DNA of 64,000 bases from Bryobacteraceae bacterium (GTDB lineage Bacteria; Acidobacteriota; Terriglobia; Bryobacterales; Bryobacteraceae), in contig CANGYQ010000016.1 in assembly GCA_947458745.1 (NCBI GenBank), positions 1 to 64,000 on the forward strand. The letters run 5' to 3'. This document shows positions 1-10,009 of this stretch, piece after piece. Position numbers and translations under genes: made by a program. Positions within the stretch are counted from its first letter, which is position 1; the number at the start of each line of letters is the position of its first letter. A model generated the notes under the pieces. The model ran no database searches, was not told where the DNA came from, and saw only the letters and a list, made by a program, of their open reading frames with translations.

Positions 1-1
1 C

Positions 2-853
2 ACGGCCACGGCCTGCGCGTTGCTGGGCTTGGATTGTGTCGTCTACATGGGCGAAGAAGACATGCGCCGCCAACGGCTGAACGTCTTCCGCATGCGCCTG
101 TTAGGCGCGCAGGTGGTGGGCGTCACGGTCGGCTCCCGGACCCTCAAAGATGCCATCAGCGAAGCCATGCGCGACTGGGTAACCAACGTCGACAAGACCT
201 ACTATCTGCTTGGGTCCGCCTTGGGTGCGCACCCTTACCCGATGATGGTCCGCGACTTCCATCGCTGCATCGGCATCGAAGCGCGGGAGCAAATCCTGGC
301 CGCAGAAGGGCGTTTGCCCGATGCGGTGTTTGCGTGCGTCGGCGGCGGCTCCAACGCCATCGGCATCTTCCACCCGTTCGTCGAAGATGAGGGCGTACGC
401 TTGATCGGCGTTGAAGCCGGTGGGCGCAGCGAAAAACTGGGCGAGCACGCGGCCCGCTTCTCCGGCGGTGCGCCGGGCGTGCTGCATGGGGCCTATAGCT
501 ACCTGTTGCAAGACGGCGACGGACAAGTCGCCTTGACGCATTCGGTCTCCGCCGGTCTGGACTACGCCTTGATTGGACCGGAACATGCCTGGCTGCACGA
601 CCGCGGACGGGCCGAGTATTTGAACTGCACGGACTCCCATGCGCTGGAAGGTGCCCTCCAGTTATCGCGCACGGAAGGGCTGATTCCGGCACTGGAATCC
701 TCGCACGCCGTCGCCATTGCACTGGACCAGGCACCGGCAGCCAAGGGCCAGATCTTCATCGTCAACCTGTCCGGGCGCGGTGACAAAGACATCGATCTGT
801 ATCGCGAGAATCTCCCGGAGCTCGACACCAATCGGGAGATGGCTTCCGCGTGA
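2..853 (+). CDS. trpB: Tryptophan synthase beta chain, 5' end outside window
   Basis: Catalyses the last step of tryptophan synthesis, joining indole and serine with PLP, as the beta partner of TrpA in a cytoplasmic complex. The reading frame is open from base 2, so the N-terminal third, including the PLP-binding lysine, lies before the window. What remains shows the glycine-rich cofactor phosphate loop (GGGSNAIG, encoded near 348-371) and a C-terminal SGRGDKD motif, both typical of the family, and ends at the usual family C-terminus. Its TGA stop (851-853) overlaps the GTG start of trpA, which indicates translational coupling. Identity is clear; only the start is missing. Confidence 0.95.
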   Translation, partial: TATACALLGLDCVVYMGEEDMRRQRLNVFRMRLLGAQVVGVTVGSRTLKDAISEAMRDWVTNVDKTYYLLGSALGAHPYPMMVRDFHRCIGIEAREQILAAEGRLPDAVFACVGGGSNAIGIFHPFVEDEGVRLIGVEAGGRSEKLGEHAARFSGGAPGVLHGAYSYLLQDGDGQVALTHSVSAGLDYALIGPEHAWLHDRGRAEYLNCTDSHALEGALQLSRTEGLIPALESSHAVAIALDQAPAAKGQIFIVNLSGRGDKDIDLYRENLPELDTNREMASA

Positions 854-1614
854 CCCGCATCGAGAAAGTTTTCCAATCAGGCCGCAAAGTATTGGTGGCC
901 TACCTCACCGCGGGCGACCCCAATCCTGCTGCGACCCCGGAACTGGTAGCGGCGCTCGAACGTGGCGGCGTCGATCTGGTGGAGTTGGGCGTCCCCTTCT
1001 CTGACCCGATCGCCGACGGCCCGGTGATCCAAGCCGCTTCGGCGCGAGCGCTGGCCGCCGGTACGACGCTGGCCAAGGTGCTCGAGATCGCGCGCACCAT
1101 CCGCCAGACGTCCGAGATTCCGTTGCTGCTGTTCACCTACATGAACCCGGTGGTCCGCTACGGCTTTGAGGCGCTGGCCCGTGACGCCAAGGCGGCGGGC
1201 ATCGACGGTTGCCTGATGACCGACCTGTCGGTGGAAGAAGCAGACGACTACATTGGCATCATGCGCCAGGCGGGTCTCGACACCGTGTTTCTGGCCGCGC
1301 CGACAAGTTCCCCGCGCCGGTTGGAGCTGGTGGCCAAATACTCCAGCGGCTTCGTCTACGTCGTCTCCCGCAATGGGGTGACGGGCGAACGCGATCAGCT
1401 TTCGGCCTCCGTCGGCCCGCTGCTGGAGCAGTTGCGTGCCAAGACCAAGCTACCGCTGGCGGTTGGCTTCGGGATCTCCAATGGCGAACAAGCGCGCGCT
1501 TCGGCTGAACATGGCGATGGCGTCGTCGTGGGCAGCGCGATTGTCCGGTTGATCGAACAGGGTGGCGATCTGGAAGCCTTTGCGCGTTCCCTGCGGGAGG
1601 GCCTCGATGGCTAA
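850..1614 (+). CDS. trpA: Tryptophan synthase alpha chain
   Basis: Cleaves indole-3-glycerol phosphate to indole and glyceraldehyde 3-phosphate and channels indole to TrpB. The 254-residue product is close to the usual TrpA length. The catalytic acids are visible as E45 ([11 protein letters not shown]) and D56 (IADGP), and a C-terminal phosphate-binding segment (VGFGIS, then GVVVGSAIV) completes the TIM barrel. The GTG start at 850 is fixed by its overlap with the trpB stop and by the conserved beginning TRIEKVF. The next gene starts 8 bases before this stop, so trpB, trpA, the mutase, DAHP synthase and tyrA look like one operon. Confidence 0.96.
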   Translation: MTRIEKVFQSGRKVLVAYLTAGDPNPAATPELVAALERGGVDLVELGVPFSDPIADGPVIQAASARALAAGTTLAKVLEIARTIRQTSEIPLLLFTYMNPVVRYGFEALARDAKAAGIDGCLMTDLSVEEADDYIGIMRQAGLDTVFLAAPTSSPRRLELVAKYSSGFVYVVSRNGVTGERDQLSASVGPLLEQLRAKTKLPLAVGFGISNGEQARASAEHGDGVVVGSAIVRLIEQGGDLEAFARSLREGLDG

Positions 1615-1936
1615 GAAGAAGGCCGCTGCACCCGAGGTGGACCCGCGCATCGCGCTCTCCGGGTTCCGCCACCAGATTGATTTGATCGACCGGCAGTTGC
1701 TCGAATTGCTGAACCAACGCGGCCGCGTCGCGCAGCAGATCGGACAAGTGAAAAGCCAGCACGGCCTGGCCGTGGTGGAACCATCACGCGAACAGCAAGT
1801 GGTGGCCAACATGATGGCTGCGAATGTCGGACCATTGCCCAACGACTCGATTGAGCGCATCTTTTTGGGTGTGATGATCGAGATGCGAAACTTACAGAGA
1901 AAGCCCGCCAACACTGGCGGCGAAGGAAAGGACTAA
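1607..1936 (+). CDS. aroQ: Chorismate mutase, AroQ type
   Basis: Rearranges chorismate to prephenate, the entry to phenylalanine and tyrosine. The 109-residue all-helical protein carries the AroQ pattern FRHQIDLIDRQLLELLNQR followed by VAQQIGQVK and, after a loop, EPSREQQV, which supply the active-site arginines, lysine and glutamate. The ATG at 1607 was chosen over an upstream in-frame start because it follows a GGGAGG ribosome site (1595-1600) and begins with a typical charged tail. It overlaps the trpA stop and sits 7 bases before the DAHP synthase gene; in some bacteria these two activities are fused in one protein, whereas here they are separate. Confidence 0.93.
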   Translation: MAKKKAAAPEVDPRIALSGFRHQIDLIDRQLLELLNQRGRVAQQIGQVKSQHGLAVVEPSREQQVVANMMAANVGPLPNDSIERIFLGVMIEMRNLQRKPANTGGEGKD

Positions 1937-1943
1937 CCCACCA

Positions 1944-2954
<1,011 letters not shown>

Positions 2955-2959
2955 CGCGT

Positions 2960-2963
2960 AAGG
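2960..2963 (+). promoter_or_regulatory. Shine-Dalgarno deciding a CTG start of tyrA
   Basis: AAGG is followed by nine bases and then CTG at 2973. It is the only ribosome-binding-like sequence placed to produce the complete nucleotide-binding loop of the dehydrogenase. Confidence 0.5.
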
Positions 2964-2972
2964 CTGGTTCCT

Positions 2973-3719
2973 CTGAACTCTGTAGCCATTGTCGGCGTTG
3001 GCTTGATTGGGGGCTCGTTCGCGCGAGCCCTCCGTCAGGCTGGTTTTTCGGGTGAGATCGTCGGCGTCAGCTCCGCGGCCACCATCGCCAAAGCCACCGG
3101 CGTGGTCGATCGCGGCGTCAGCTTGGAAGAGGCGGCAGCCTGCGACCTGCTGTTTCTCGCCCAACCAATCTCGGGCATTATCGAAACCCTGGCCCGCCTG
3201 CGGACCAATGCCCTGGTCACCGATGCCGGGTCCACCAAGCGGGCGATCTGCCAGGCGGCCGGGCATCTACCAAACTTCCTGGGTGGCCACCCGATGGCCG
3301 GTAAGGAAGTGAGTGGCGTCGAAAACTCCGATGCGGACCTGTTCCGCGGACGGCCGTGGATTCTCACCTCGACCCCACCGCCCGAGTTCCGCGAGTGGCT
3401 GGAGCGGATCGGCGCCCGAGTGCTGGTGCTTAGCGCCGAAGAGCATGATCACCTGGTCGCGCTTTCCTCGCATGTCCCGCAGTTGATCTCAAACGCCATC
3501 GCCAAAGTCTCAAAGCCCGCCCGCGCCGTCTCCGGGCCGGGTCTCGAATCGATGACGCGCCTGTCGCGCAGTTCATTTCCTCTGTGGCGCGACATCATCG
3601 CCACCAATCGCGATGAGATCGGCGCGGCGCTGGATGATTACATCGCCGCCATCCAGGCGCAGCGCGATGCCCTGGGCCGCGGTGATGATGAAGCGCTGTT
3701 CGATCACCGCAACCCTTAG
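2973..3719 (+). CDS. tyrA: Prephenate dehydrogenase
   Basis: Oxidatively decarboxylates prephenate to 4-hydroxyphenylpyruvate for tyrosine synthesis using NAD(P). The Rossmann motif GVGLIGGS lies at the very N-terminus, with HPMAGKE in the middle and the catalytic histidine region LSSHVPQLIS. At 248 residues it contains only the core enzyme, without an ACT domain. The start is unusual: a TTG at 3003 would cut off the nucleotide-binding loop, no ATG, GTG or TTG exists between there and the upstream stop at 2952, and a CTG at 2973 gives the family-like MNSVAIVGVGLIGG with AAGG nine bases upstream. I therefore propose a CTG start. It ends 16 bases from a convergent gene. Confidence 0.9.
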   Translation: MNSVAIVGVGLIGGSFARALRQAGFSGEIVGVSSAATIAKATGVVDRGVSLEEAAACDLLFLAQPISGIIETLARLRTNALVTDAGSTKRAICQAAGHLPNFLGGHPMAGKEVSGVENSDADLFRGRPWILTSTPPPEFREWLERIGARVLVLSAEEHDHLVALSSHVPQLISNAIAKVSKPARAVSGPGLESMTRLSRSSFPLWRDIIATNRDEIGAALDDYIAAIQAQRDALGRGDDEALFDHRNP

Positions 3720-3735
3720 GCCAAGAGTCCGGCGA

Positions 3736-6075
3736 TTAGCGCCGCGTCACCACCATCGACCGTGTCCCGACATTTCCGGCAGCATCCCGGGCCCTGATGG
3801 TGACCGTGTTCACGCCCACCATCAGCGGGATCGTCGCTCTCCAGTTGGCCGTCCCCTGCGCCGTCCCGGCGCCGCCGGTGGATGTCTGCCAAGTCACTTC
3901 CGTCACCGCGACATTGTCGGACGCCACCCCGGTGGCAATCAAAGCGCCGGACGTAGCGGCCACCGCCGATGAACCCGGCGTCTGGATGATCAGGCTGGGC
4001 GCAGTGGTATCCACGGGCCTGAAGTTCACCGATACGGTTCGCGACACCGTGCCGCCACCCGTGGCCACGGCAATGACGGTGATCAAATTGTCCCCGCTCT
4101 GCAGCGGCACCGTGGCTGACCAGTTGCTGGTGCCGGAAGCTGTGCCACTGCCACCCCGGGCATTCGTCCAAGTGATGCGCGCGATGCCTGAAGGATGCGC
4201 GGCCGTTCCAGTGACCGCCACCATGGGCGAACTGACTTGACGGCCCGCGGCTGGCGCCACGATGTTCAACGTCACCGGCGTCTCCGGAGCACGGTAGGTG
4301 ACCACAATCGACTTCGCCGTAGTCCCGCCCGAGGTACCCACGGCCGTAATGGAGATCTGATTCTCACCCGCCTGCAACGGGATGGAGGCTGACCAGGATG
4401 TCGTGCCCGTCGCGGTTCCACTGCCACCCCGGGTGTTGACCCAGGTCACCCGAGCGATCCCGCCCGAATGCGCGGCCGTACCCGTCACCGCCACCGTGGC
4501 GGTGGTGACATTGCTGGCAGGCGCATTGCTGATGGTCAACGCCACCGGCGTCTCAGGAGCTTTCAAGGTCACCGTCATGGCCTGACTGGCGGTCGTACCC
4601 GTGGCGGCCAGCGCCGTAACCGTGATCTGGTTGTCTCCGGTCTGCAGCGGAACCAGTGCGGTCCAGCCGGTGGTTCCCGTGGCCGTGCCCGTGCCGCCGC
4701 GGGCGCTTACCCAGGTAATCCGGGTGATGCCCGAAGCGTGGGAGGCAGTTCCGCGGATGCTCGCAGCCGGGCTGGAGGTTGTTCCGCTGGAAGTAACGCT
4801 ATCCACCTTGATAACCGGATTTGCCGTCGGAGCTGGGGGCGCCGGACTGCCAGGGGTTCCGCCGTCGCTGCGTGTGGCGTACATCGTCCGGATGGCCGCC
4901 ACGTCTCCCGCCGAAAGAGCCGTGGCGCGACGGTAGTAGGGGTACATCACATCGCCGGTAGCGTCGGAGTGGCCCAAGCCCAACGCGTGCCCCAATTCAT
5001 GCAGGACCACCGAGAACACATCGATATCCGCGCCTCCGAACTGCCAGTTCTCGTCATCATCAAAGTAGAGATCGCCAGCCGCCGGCTCCGGGTTGGGCGG
5101 TGACGGATAGTAGGCGTAAGCCAGCGTCCGGCCCGGCCCATCAAAGGGTTGGGGCACCCCAGTGGAGCCGCGCCCAAACCGGAACGCCAGCGTCCGCGGC
5201 GCCGCCAGATTCGTACCTTCGGTAAACGTCACCTGGATGTACTTGGCCCACTCATCCAGCGCCCGCCGAGCCTCGGCTTTCACGCGGGTGTTGTCTACCT
5301 TCGCGCTCAACGTCCCAAAGCCATACTGCAACGTGGTCGGCACGCGGCCCGGAGCCCAACCATCGCCCACGCGGTTCACCTGCTGGCCCGCCGCAAGGCC
5401 GGAGCCAGTCAACGCGCCGGAGCAGACATGCACCTGCGAGCCTTCCGTTAGGTCCGTGCTGGCCGGAAAGATGTACGCCACTTCGTCCCATTCCGCCAGT
5501 TCGATCAGCTGCTCCGGCGTGGCCTCGATCAAATAGTGCTCATTCAGCAGCTGGGGATGAGACAGGATACGAACGCGGGTTGCATCTAGAATACGGGCCG
5601 CCGAAGCGGCATCCAGATCCAGATGAAACTGAACGAGGAAGGGGTCCGGCTGGCGAAAAGGCCGCAGTAAGTCCCCCTCCGGTCGCGCGGCGGTGAGATC
5701 AATCTCCGGTGAGAGCTTGTCGTCCGCCGTCATTTGCTCAACCTGAACCAGGTCGAGCCCTCCGAGATCAATATCCTGGGGCGCCACAATGATCAGCCCC
5801 GTATCCGGCACTTCCGCCACCACGCGCGCCCCGCGCGCCTTCAAGTCGGCCAAGTCATCAATGGTCGGCCGGGCGGAAAACTCCACCAGCCGGTACTGCC
5901 GTTGTTCGTCCAGCGTCCGCCGCGTGAAGATCCGCGGCGCTCCATCATCACCTGTCAGGCGTGCAGTCTCAGACCGCTTCTTGAGATGCAGCAGGGACTG
6001 GGCTTCACCCTCCGCTGTCGCCAGCAGAGCAAAGCCCAGCACCCACGCGATCGCTCGCAGAGGGCGTTGGTACAT
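3736..6075 (-). CDS. Secreted matrixin-like metalloprotease with Ig-like repeats
   Basis: Predicted exported zinc endopeptidase. An N-terminal signal peptide (about residues 1-26, ending EGEAQ) is followed by about 190 residues of prodomain-like sequence and a matrixin/astacin-clan catalytic domain. The zinc motif HELGHALGLGH occupies residues 359-369, and a Met-turn (GDVMYPYYR) follows. After a Pro/Gly linker the C-terminal half holds four tandem units of about 85-95 residues, each with ITW, a GTATGT-like turn, a conserved Trp and PLQ.G.N.I, which looks like bacterial Ig/cadherin-type adhesive domains. The substrate is unknown. It is convergent with tyrA and has no obvious operon partner. 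Protease family is firm; repeat class is inferred. Confidence 0.85.
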   Translation of the reverse strand: MYQRPLRAIAWVLGFALLATAEGEAQSLLHLKKRSETARLTGDDGAPRIFTRRTLDEQRQYRLVEFSARPTIDDLADLKARGARVVAEVPDTGLIIVAPQDIDLGGLDLVQVEQMTADDKLSPEIDLTAARPEGDLLRPFRQPDPFLVQFHLDLDAASAARILDATRVRILSHPQLLNEHYLIEATPEQLIELAEWDEVAYIFPASTDLTEGSQVHVCSGALTGSGLAAGQQVNRVGDGWAPGRVPTTLQYGFGTLSAKVDNTRVKAEARRALDEWAKYIQVTFTEGTNLAAPRTLAFRFGRGSTGVPQPFDGPGRTLAYAYYPSPPNPEPAAGDLYFDDDENWQFGGADIDVFSVVLHELGHALGLGHSDATGDVMYPYYRRATALSAGDVAAIRTMYATRSDGGTPGSPAPPAPTANPVIKVDSVTSSGTTSSPAASIRGTASHASGITRITWVSARGGTGTATGTTGWTALVPLQTGDNQITVTALAATGTTASQAMTVTLKAPETPVALTISNAPASNVTTATVAVTGTAAHSGGIARVTWVNTRGGSGTATGTTSWSASIPLQAGENQISITAVGTSGGTTAKSIVVTYRAPETPVTLNIVAPAAGRQVSSPMVAVTGTAAHPSGIARITWTNARGGSGTASGTSNWSATVPLQSGDNLITVIAVATGGGTVSRTVSVNFRPVDTTAPSLIIQTPGSSAVAATSGALIATGVASDNVAVTEVTWQTSTGGAGTAQGTANWRATIPLMVGVNTVTIRARDAAGNVGTRSMVVTRR

Positions 6076-6346
6076 GGATTTCCTTTGAAAGGGGCTTATC
6101 GATGCACCAACCGGCGGCGTGAGCGAAAACTTACCCTATTCGCCGCCTAGGGGTATGCCTATTGATTCCGTGCGAACGATGGTGGTAACACTCATCCTTA
6201 GGGCAACCCCCCGGGGTTGCACGCGAACGCAGCACACAACCGTAAGCATCGCAGAATGAATCCATTACAGATCAGCCGAGGTCCCTTCGGTCCAACAGAT
6301 GGACTACACGCATCCTGCCGATACTGTCAGTTGAGGCAGTACCGGA

Positions 6347-6853
6347 ATGATCGCGCTCGCGCTCTGCGCGCTGTTGGCCCAAGACCCGCCGCCGGAGGCC
6401 CCGCTGGAAGCAGCGGTGGCAGAGCTGGTGAACGAATACCGCGAATCGGCCGGTTTCGCCCGGTTGCGGCTGGATGAGGAAGTCAGCGCCATCGCCCGGG
6501 AACACAGCCGCTGGATGGCGTCCGGGAGAATTCCGCTAGGCCATGACGGGTTCAGCTTACGGGTGCAGGCGACACGGCTGGCGATCGGGCCCGTCAGCCG
6601 GATCTCGGAGAATACCGCCCGGAACCGCGGCTATGCCAACCCCGCTCAACGCGCGTTTGACGGTTGGCTAACCAGCCCCACGCATCGCAAGAATCTCGAT
6701 GGTGACTTTCTGATCACGGGCGTCAGCATCGCGCGCTCCCCGCGCGGCGCATACTTCTTCACCCAGATCTTCGTAGCCCCGCGCGTTAAGGCAGCGACCC
6801 CGCCGGTGCCACCGCCCGCCCCCCCGGCTTCCTCGCTGCTTCCACGTCGGTAA
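6347..6853 (+). CDS. CAP (SCP/PR-1) domain protein
   Basis: A 168-residue exported protein. A short hydrophobic leader (MIALALCALLAQ) precedes a CAP domain with the hallmarks LVNEYRESAGFARLRLDEE, AREHSRWM, a central GHDGF histidine, ISENTA and a C-terminal FDGWLTSPTHRKNL segment with the second histidine. Bacterial CAP proteins are usually secreted and of unclear function. The tail is Pro/Ala rich. Its last 68 bases overlap the 3' end of the convergent gene on the other strand, and both frames look genuinely coding. No clear Shine-Dalgarno is seen before the ATG, so the exact start is less certain than the domain. Confidence 0.85.
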   Translation: MIALALCALLAQDPPPEAPLEAAVAELVNEYRESAGFARLRLDEEVSAIAREHSRWMASGRIPLGHDGFSLRVQATRLAIGPVSRISENTARNRGYANPAQRAFDGWLTSPTHRKNLDGDFLITGVSIARSPRGAYFFTQIFVAPRVKAATPPVPPPAPPASSLLPRR

Positions 6854-7475
6854 CAAGTTGGCGGACCACTTTGTCGGCGACATCCGCCGCGGAGCCCTTA
6901 AACTTGGCCCCGGAGGATTCCTTGGTGGTGGACCAGATCAGGTCTCCATCGCGGTTCACCAGGCGAATCGAGGCCGTCGCCTCGTGCTTGCGCTCCATCG
7001 TGCGTTGGGCCTCCAGTTGCCCGATGCCGACGCTGGCCAGCGTGTCGGACCGTTGCCCCCGCCCCGCGCGGCTACTGTAGTCCCCCTCCCGCGTACCCAG
7101 GAAAGCCCGCGCATTGATGCCATCCCGCGATTCCCGCGTTTCGTTGAACACCGCATCATCGGCCGCGCCACGGATGAAGGCGTCGGCGCGGTCAGGATTC
7201 TCCGTGATCACCCACAGCCGGGCCGTTTGCAGCGTGGCCATCAGGATGTCCCGCAGTTGATCGGCCGCTTCCCCGCCCGTCAGTTTGTCCACAAAGATCC
7301 GTCGGACCTTGGGCAGTTGCGCCGCCACTTCCTCCGGATCCGTCAGCAGCGGCTTGCCCGAGGCGGTTTCCGCGGCGGGCGGCGTAGGCGACTGACCGGC
7401 TGCATCCAGCGCGGCACCAAACGCCAAAACACCGAACATCGTCAAACGCATCAGCAGGTGCAATCGGGCCGTCAC
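6786..7475 (-). CDS. Secreted protein of unknown function
   Basis: I do not recognise this 229-residue family. It has a signal peptide (about residues 1-27, MTARLHLLMRLTMFGVLAFG then AALDAAGQ) and a soluble domain starting with VRRIFVDKLTGGEAADQLRD, followed by WVITENPDRADAFIRG and a strand-rich segment ending DLIWSTTKESSG. The pattern of a predicted enzyme-free domain testing a 'difference between groups' of strands resembles small periplasmic proteins of Acidobacteria related to curli-assembly-like or DUF4136-like folds, but this is only a resemblance. Its ATG overlaps the stop of the upstream gene by four bases, so the two are probably co-translated. Its 3' end overlaps the CAP gene. Confidence 0.6.
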   Translation of the reverse strand: MTARLHLLMRLTMFGVLAFGAALDAAGQSPTPPAAETASGKPLLTDPEEVAAQLPKVRRIFVDKLTGGEAADQLRDILMATLQTARLWVITENPDRADAFIRGAADDAVFNETRESRDGINARAFLGTREGDYSSRAGRGQRSDTLASVGIGQLEAQRTMERKHEATASIRLVNRDGDLIWSTTKESSGAKFKGSAADVADKVVRQLVTDVEAARKPGGRAVAPAGSLP

Positions 7476-7909
7476 ATCTTCCTCGCTTCGTCATCCTGAT
7501 AGCTCACCCGCAAGCCAGTCCGAGCCTCCAGACTGGCCAGCATGCCTCGCACGTTCTTCTTGGCCACCCTCAGCACCACCGCCTGCTGTTGCCCTTGCGC
7601 GTCCGTATAGCCCAGGGTGAGAAAGTGCTTCCGCGATTTGTTCAGCAGGAACAACGGTGACACTAGAATCGCCGCGGCCACCTGACGGCTCACCTTCTGG
7701 CCGTACTCGATCTGGTTCACCTGGCGCCACGGGACACGCACCTGGCCAATCTCCAGTTCACTCGCGCCGCCCCACTGCAGACTGACATCACGGCCAGACT
7801 TCAGATTCAGCGTGCCGCCAACATACTCCACCTTGGCCCCGCTGTCGGCGGTCGCCGCACCCAACAGGGTGCTAAACAGGAGCGCAACCGGAATAACCAC
7901 TGCTCGCAT
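7472..7909 (-). CDS. Small exported protein of unknown function
   Basis: A 145-residue protein with a signal peptide (MRAVVIPVALLFSTLLGAAT). The mature part reads as a strand-rich domain (KVEYVGGTLNLKSGRDVSLQ, then VPWRQVNQIEYG), followed by a hydrophobic stretch (AAAILVSPLFLL) and a basic C-terminal half (LTLGYTDAQGQQQAVVLRVA). This recalls PH/GRAM-like or DUF-type domains found in acidobacterial membrane proteins, but I cannot assign it. The ATG at 7909 was chosen over a longer frame because an AGGAG site sits just upstream and the signal peptide starts there. It overlaps the next gene by ATGA, forming a two-gene operon. Confidence 0.65.
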   Translation of the reverse strand: MRAVVIPVALLFSTLLGAATADSGAKVEYVGGTLNLKSGRDVSLQWGGASELEIGQVRVPWRQVNQIEYGQKVSRQVAAAILVSPLFLLNKSRKHFLTLGYTDAQGQQQAVVLRVAKKNVRGMLASLEARTGLRVSYQDDEARKM

Positions 7910-7975
7910 GGGGATTCTCCTGGAGCTAGAGTGCGGCCAGCCCGCCAACATTCTCACTAGAATTGGAACAACCTC

Positions 7976-10006
7976 ATGTCCCGGCCTGTCCTCAGCGATC
8001 AACTCGAATCGAACATCCCCGGGCTCTACATCGCCGGAGACCTGGCCGGTGCCCCGGTGGTGAAGCTGGCCATGGAGCAGGGCTACCAAGTGGCCACGCG
8101 GATCGCGCAGGAATTAGGCGCACCCGGCGGTGCTCTGGACGTGCTGATTGCGGGCGCGGGTGCGGCGGGGCTGAATGCCGCGCTCGAGTTACAATCCTGC
8201 GGCTTCCGCACGCTGATTATCGAGAAAGCCGCCATCGCTTCCACCATCGAAGACTTCCCGGAAGGCAAATGGATCTACGATGAGCCCGTCTCCCGTCCCG
8301 TGGAGGGCAAGCTATGGCTAAAGGAATCCACCAAGGAAGAACTGCTCGATCAGTGGCGTCAAGCCGCCGCTGGCCTCGAAATCAAGACCGGTGAAGCCGT
8401 CACAGCCGTCATCCGGATCGCCTCCGGTTTGCAGGTCACCACCACCGGCGGCACCTACCAATGCCGCCGCATGATCCTGGCCACCGGACAGCGCGGCCAC
8501 CCCCGCTGGCTGGGCGTCCCAGGTGAAGACCGGCCGGAAGTGCACCACCGGCTCTATTCGCCGCGCCACTACCGCCAGGAGCGCATCCTCGTCGTGGGCG
8601 GCGGCAATAGTGCGGTGGAAGCAGCACTGGTGCTGTCCGAACAGAACCAAGTGACGCTTTGCCATCGTGGAGCAGGGTTCAGCCGCGTGTTTCGAGCCAA
8701 CTCCCAGCGGCTGAAGCAGGCCGAGGCCAGCGGCCGGATTGAGGTCCGCCGGTCCACCGAAGTGAAGGGCTTCTCCCCCGGCGAGGTTCAGCTATCGAGC
8801 GGCAACCTCCCGATCGACCGCGCCTTCGTGCTGATCGGAGCCGAAGCACCGGCCGGATTCTTGAACTCGCTCGGCCTGAAGCTTGAGGCCGAATGGAGCT
8901 GGACCCGGGCGCTCTGGCTGCTGCTCTCCATCTTGGTCAGCTACACCATCTATGGCGTCAAGCAGGGCCACGGCCAGGAGTTTTGGCCCTATCGCGGCTG
9001 GGGCTATCACACGCTGAGCTTCTTCGATAAAGGCTGGAGCTTCTGGTATACCGTGCTCTACACCGGGCTGATGACTGTCTTTGGCGCGCAGGCGATGAAG
9101 CGCTGGGGGTTCGACAAGAAGGACCGCTTCCAGATCGCCCGCTACGCTTCGCTGATCGGCTTCCAGTGGATCTTCTTTTTTCTCATCCCGGAGTTTCTCT
9201 TTGCCTGGGCCGTGAAATACCAGTGGGTCGGCGAGGCTCTCGCCCAAGACCCCAACTTTGCCCAGAACGCCTGGCGTAGCTACGGCCTCGTCTACGCCTG
9301 GCCGCTGTTCTTTTACACCTTCTTCGGCGCGCCGCATCAGGTGTGGGTGGTGTGGGGCGCGACGTTGAGCTTTGTCATCATCCCGATCCTGGTGCTCTTC
9401 CACGGCAAGCGCTATTGCACCTGGATCTGCGGCTGCGGCGGGTTGGCGGAAACCCTTGGCGACCGCTGGCGGCACCTGGCCCCCAAAGGCCCAGCCGCCA
9501 TCAATTGGGAGCGGATGAACATCATCGTGCTGGTGGCCGCAGCGGTCATCACGGTGCTGATGCTGGGGCGCGACGCCGTGCATGCTTTTGCCAAACCCGC
9601 TGATTGGGGTATTGTCTGGTACCGGCTGATCGTTGACACCTGGCTGGTGGGCATCGTGCCGGTGGCGCTCTACCCTTTCTTTGGTGGCAAAATCTGGTGC
9701 CGCTACTGGTGCCCGCTGGCCAAACTGATGGAGCTATTCGCCAAGGCCTTTACCTGGGCGCGCTGGTCGCGCTTTGCGATCCATGCCGACGACAAGTGCA
9801 TTGCTTGCGGCGAATGCACGCGCTACTGCCAGGTGGGGATCGATGTGATGCAGTTCGCGCTGAAACAGCAGGAGCTGAACAATGCCAATTCGTCCTGTAT
9901 CGGCTGCGGCATCTGCATCACCGCCTGTCCCATGGGAGTATTGAGTTTTGGGCCGGTGGCGGCAACTTCCGCAACGAAACTGGTCCAGATCACATCAAAG
10001 AGTTAA
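7976..10006 (+). CDS. Flavoprotein fused to NapH/NosR-like membrane 4Fe-4S module
   Basis: A 676-residue predicted electron-transfer protein. Residues 14-23 (PGLYIAGDLA) are the motif that normally closes the FAD domain at the C-terminus of thioredoxin-reductase-like proteins. The first Rossmann loop follows at 57-65 (LIAGAGAAG) and the NAD(P) loop at 205-211 (LVVGGGN). The flavin part ends near 303 without another GD motif, so the order looks circularly permuted. From about 311 there are several membrane helices, cysteine pairs YCTWICGCGG and WCRYWCP as in NapH/NosR, and two 4Fe-4S motifs at 608 (CIACGECTRYC) and 641 (CIGCGICITACP). A stop at 7958 excludes a longer N-terminus. It probably carries electrons from NAD(P)H across the membrane; the partner gene is the downstream molybdoenzyme. 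Confidence 0.85.
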   Translation: MSRPVLSDQLESNIPGLYIAGDLAGAPVVKLAMEQGYQVATRIAQELGAPGGALDVLIAGAGAAGLNAALELQSCGFRTLIIEKAAIASTIEDFPEGKWIYDEPVSRPVEGKLWLKESTKEELLDQWRQAAAGLEIKTGEAVTAVIRIASGLQVTTTGGTYQCRRMILATGQRGHPRWLGVPGEDRPEVHHRLYSPRHYRQERILVVGGGNSAVEAALVLSEQNQVTLCHRGAGFSRVFRANSQRLKQAEASGRIEVRRSTEVKGFSPGEVQLSSGNLPIDRAFVLIGAEAPAGFLNSLGLKLEAEWSWTRALWLLLSILVSYTIYGVKQGHGQEFWPYRGWGYHTLSFFDKGWSFWYTVLYTGLMTVFGAQAMKRWGFDKKDRFQIARYASLIGFQWIFFFLIPEFLFAWAVKYQWVGEALAQDPNFAQNAWRSYGLVYAWPLFFYTFFGAPHQVWVVWGATLSFVIIPILVLFHGKRYCTWICGCGGLAETLGDRWRHLAPKGPAAINWERMNIIVLVAAAVITVLMLGRDAVHAFAKPADWGIVWYRLIVDTWLVGIVPVALYPFFGGKIWCRYWCPLAKLMELFAKAFTWARWSRFAIHADDKCIACGECTRYCQVGIDVMQFALKQQELNNANSSCIGCGICITACPMGVLSFGPVAATSATKLVQITSKS

Positions 10007-10009
10007 CAC

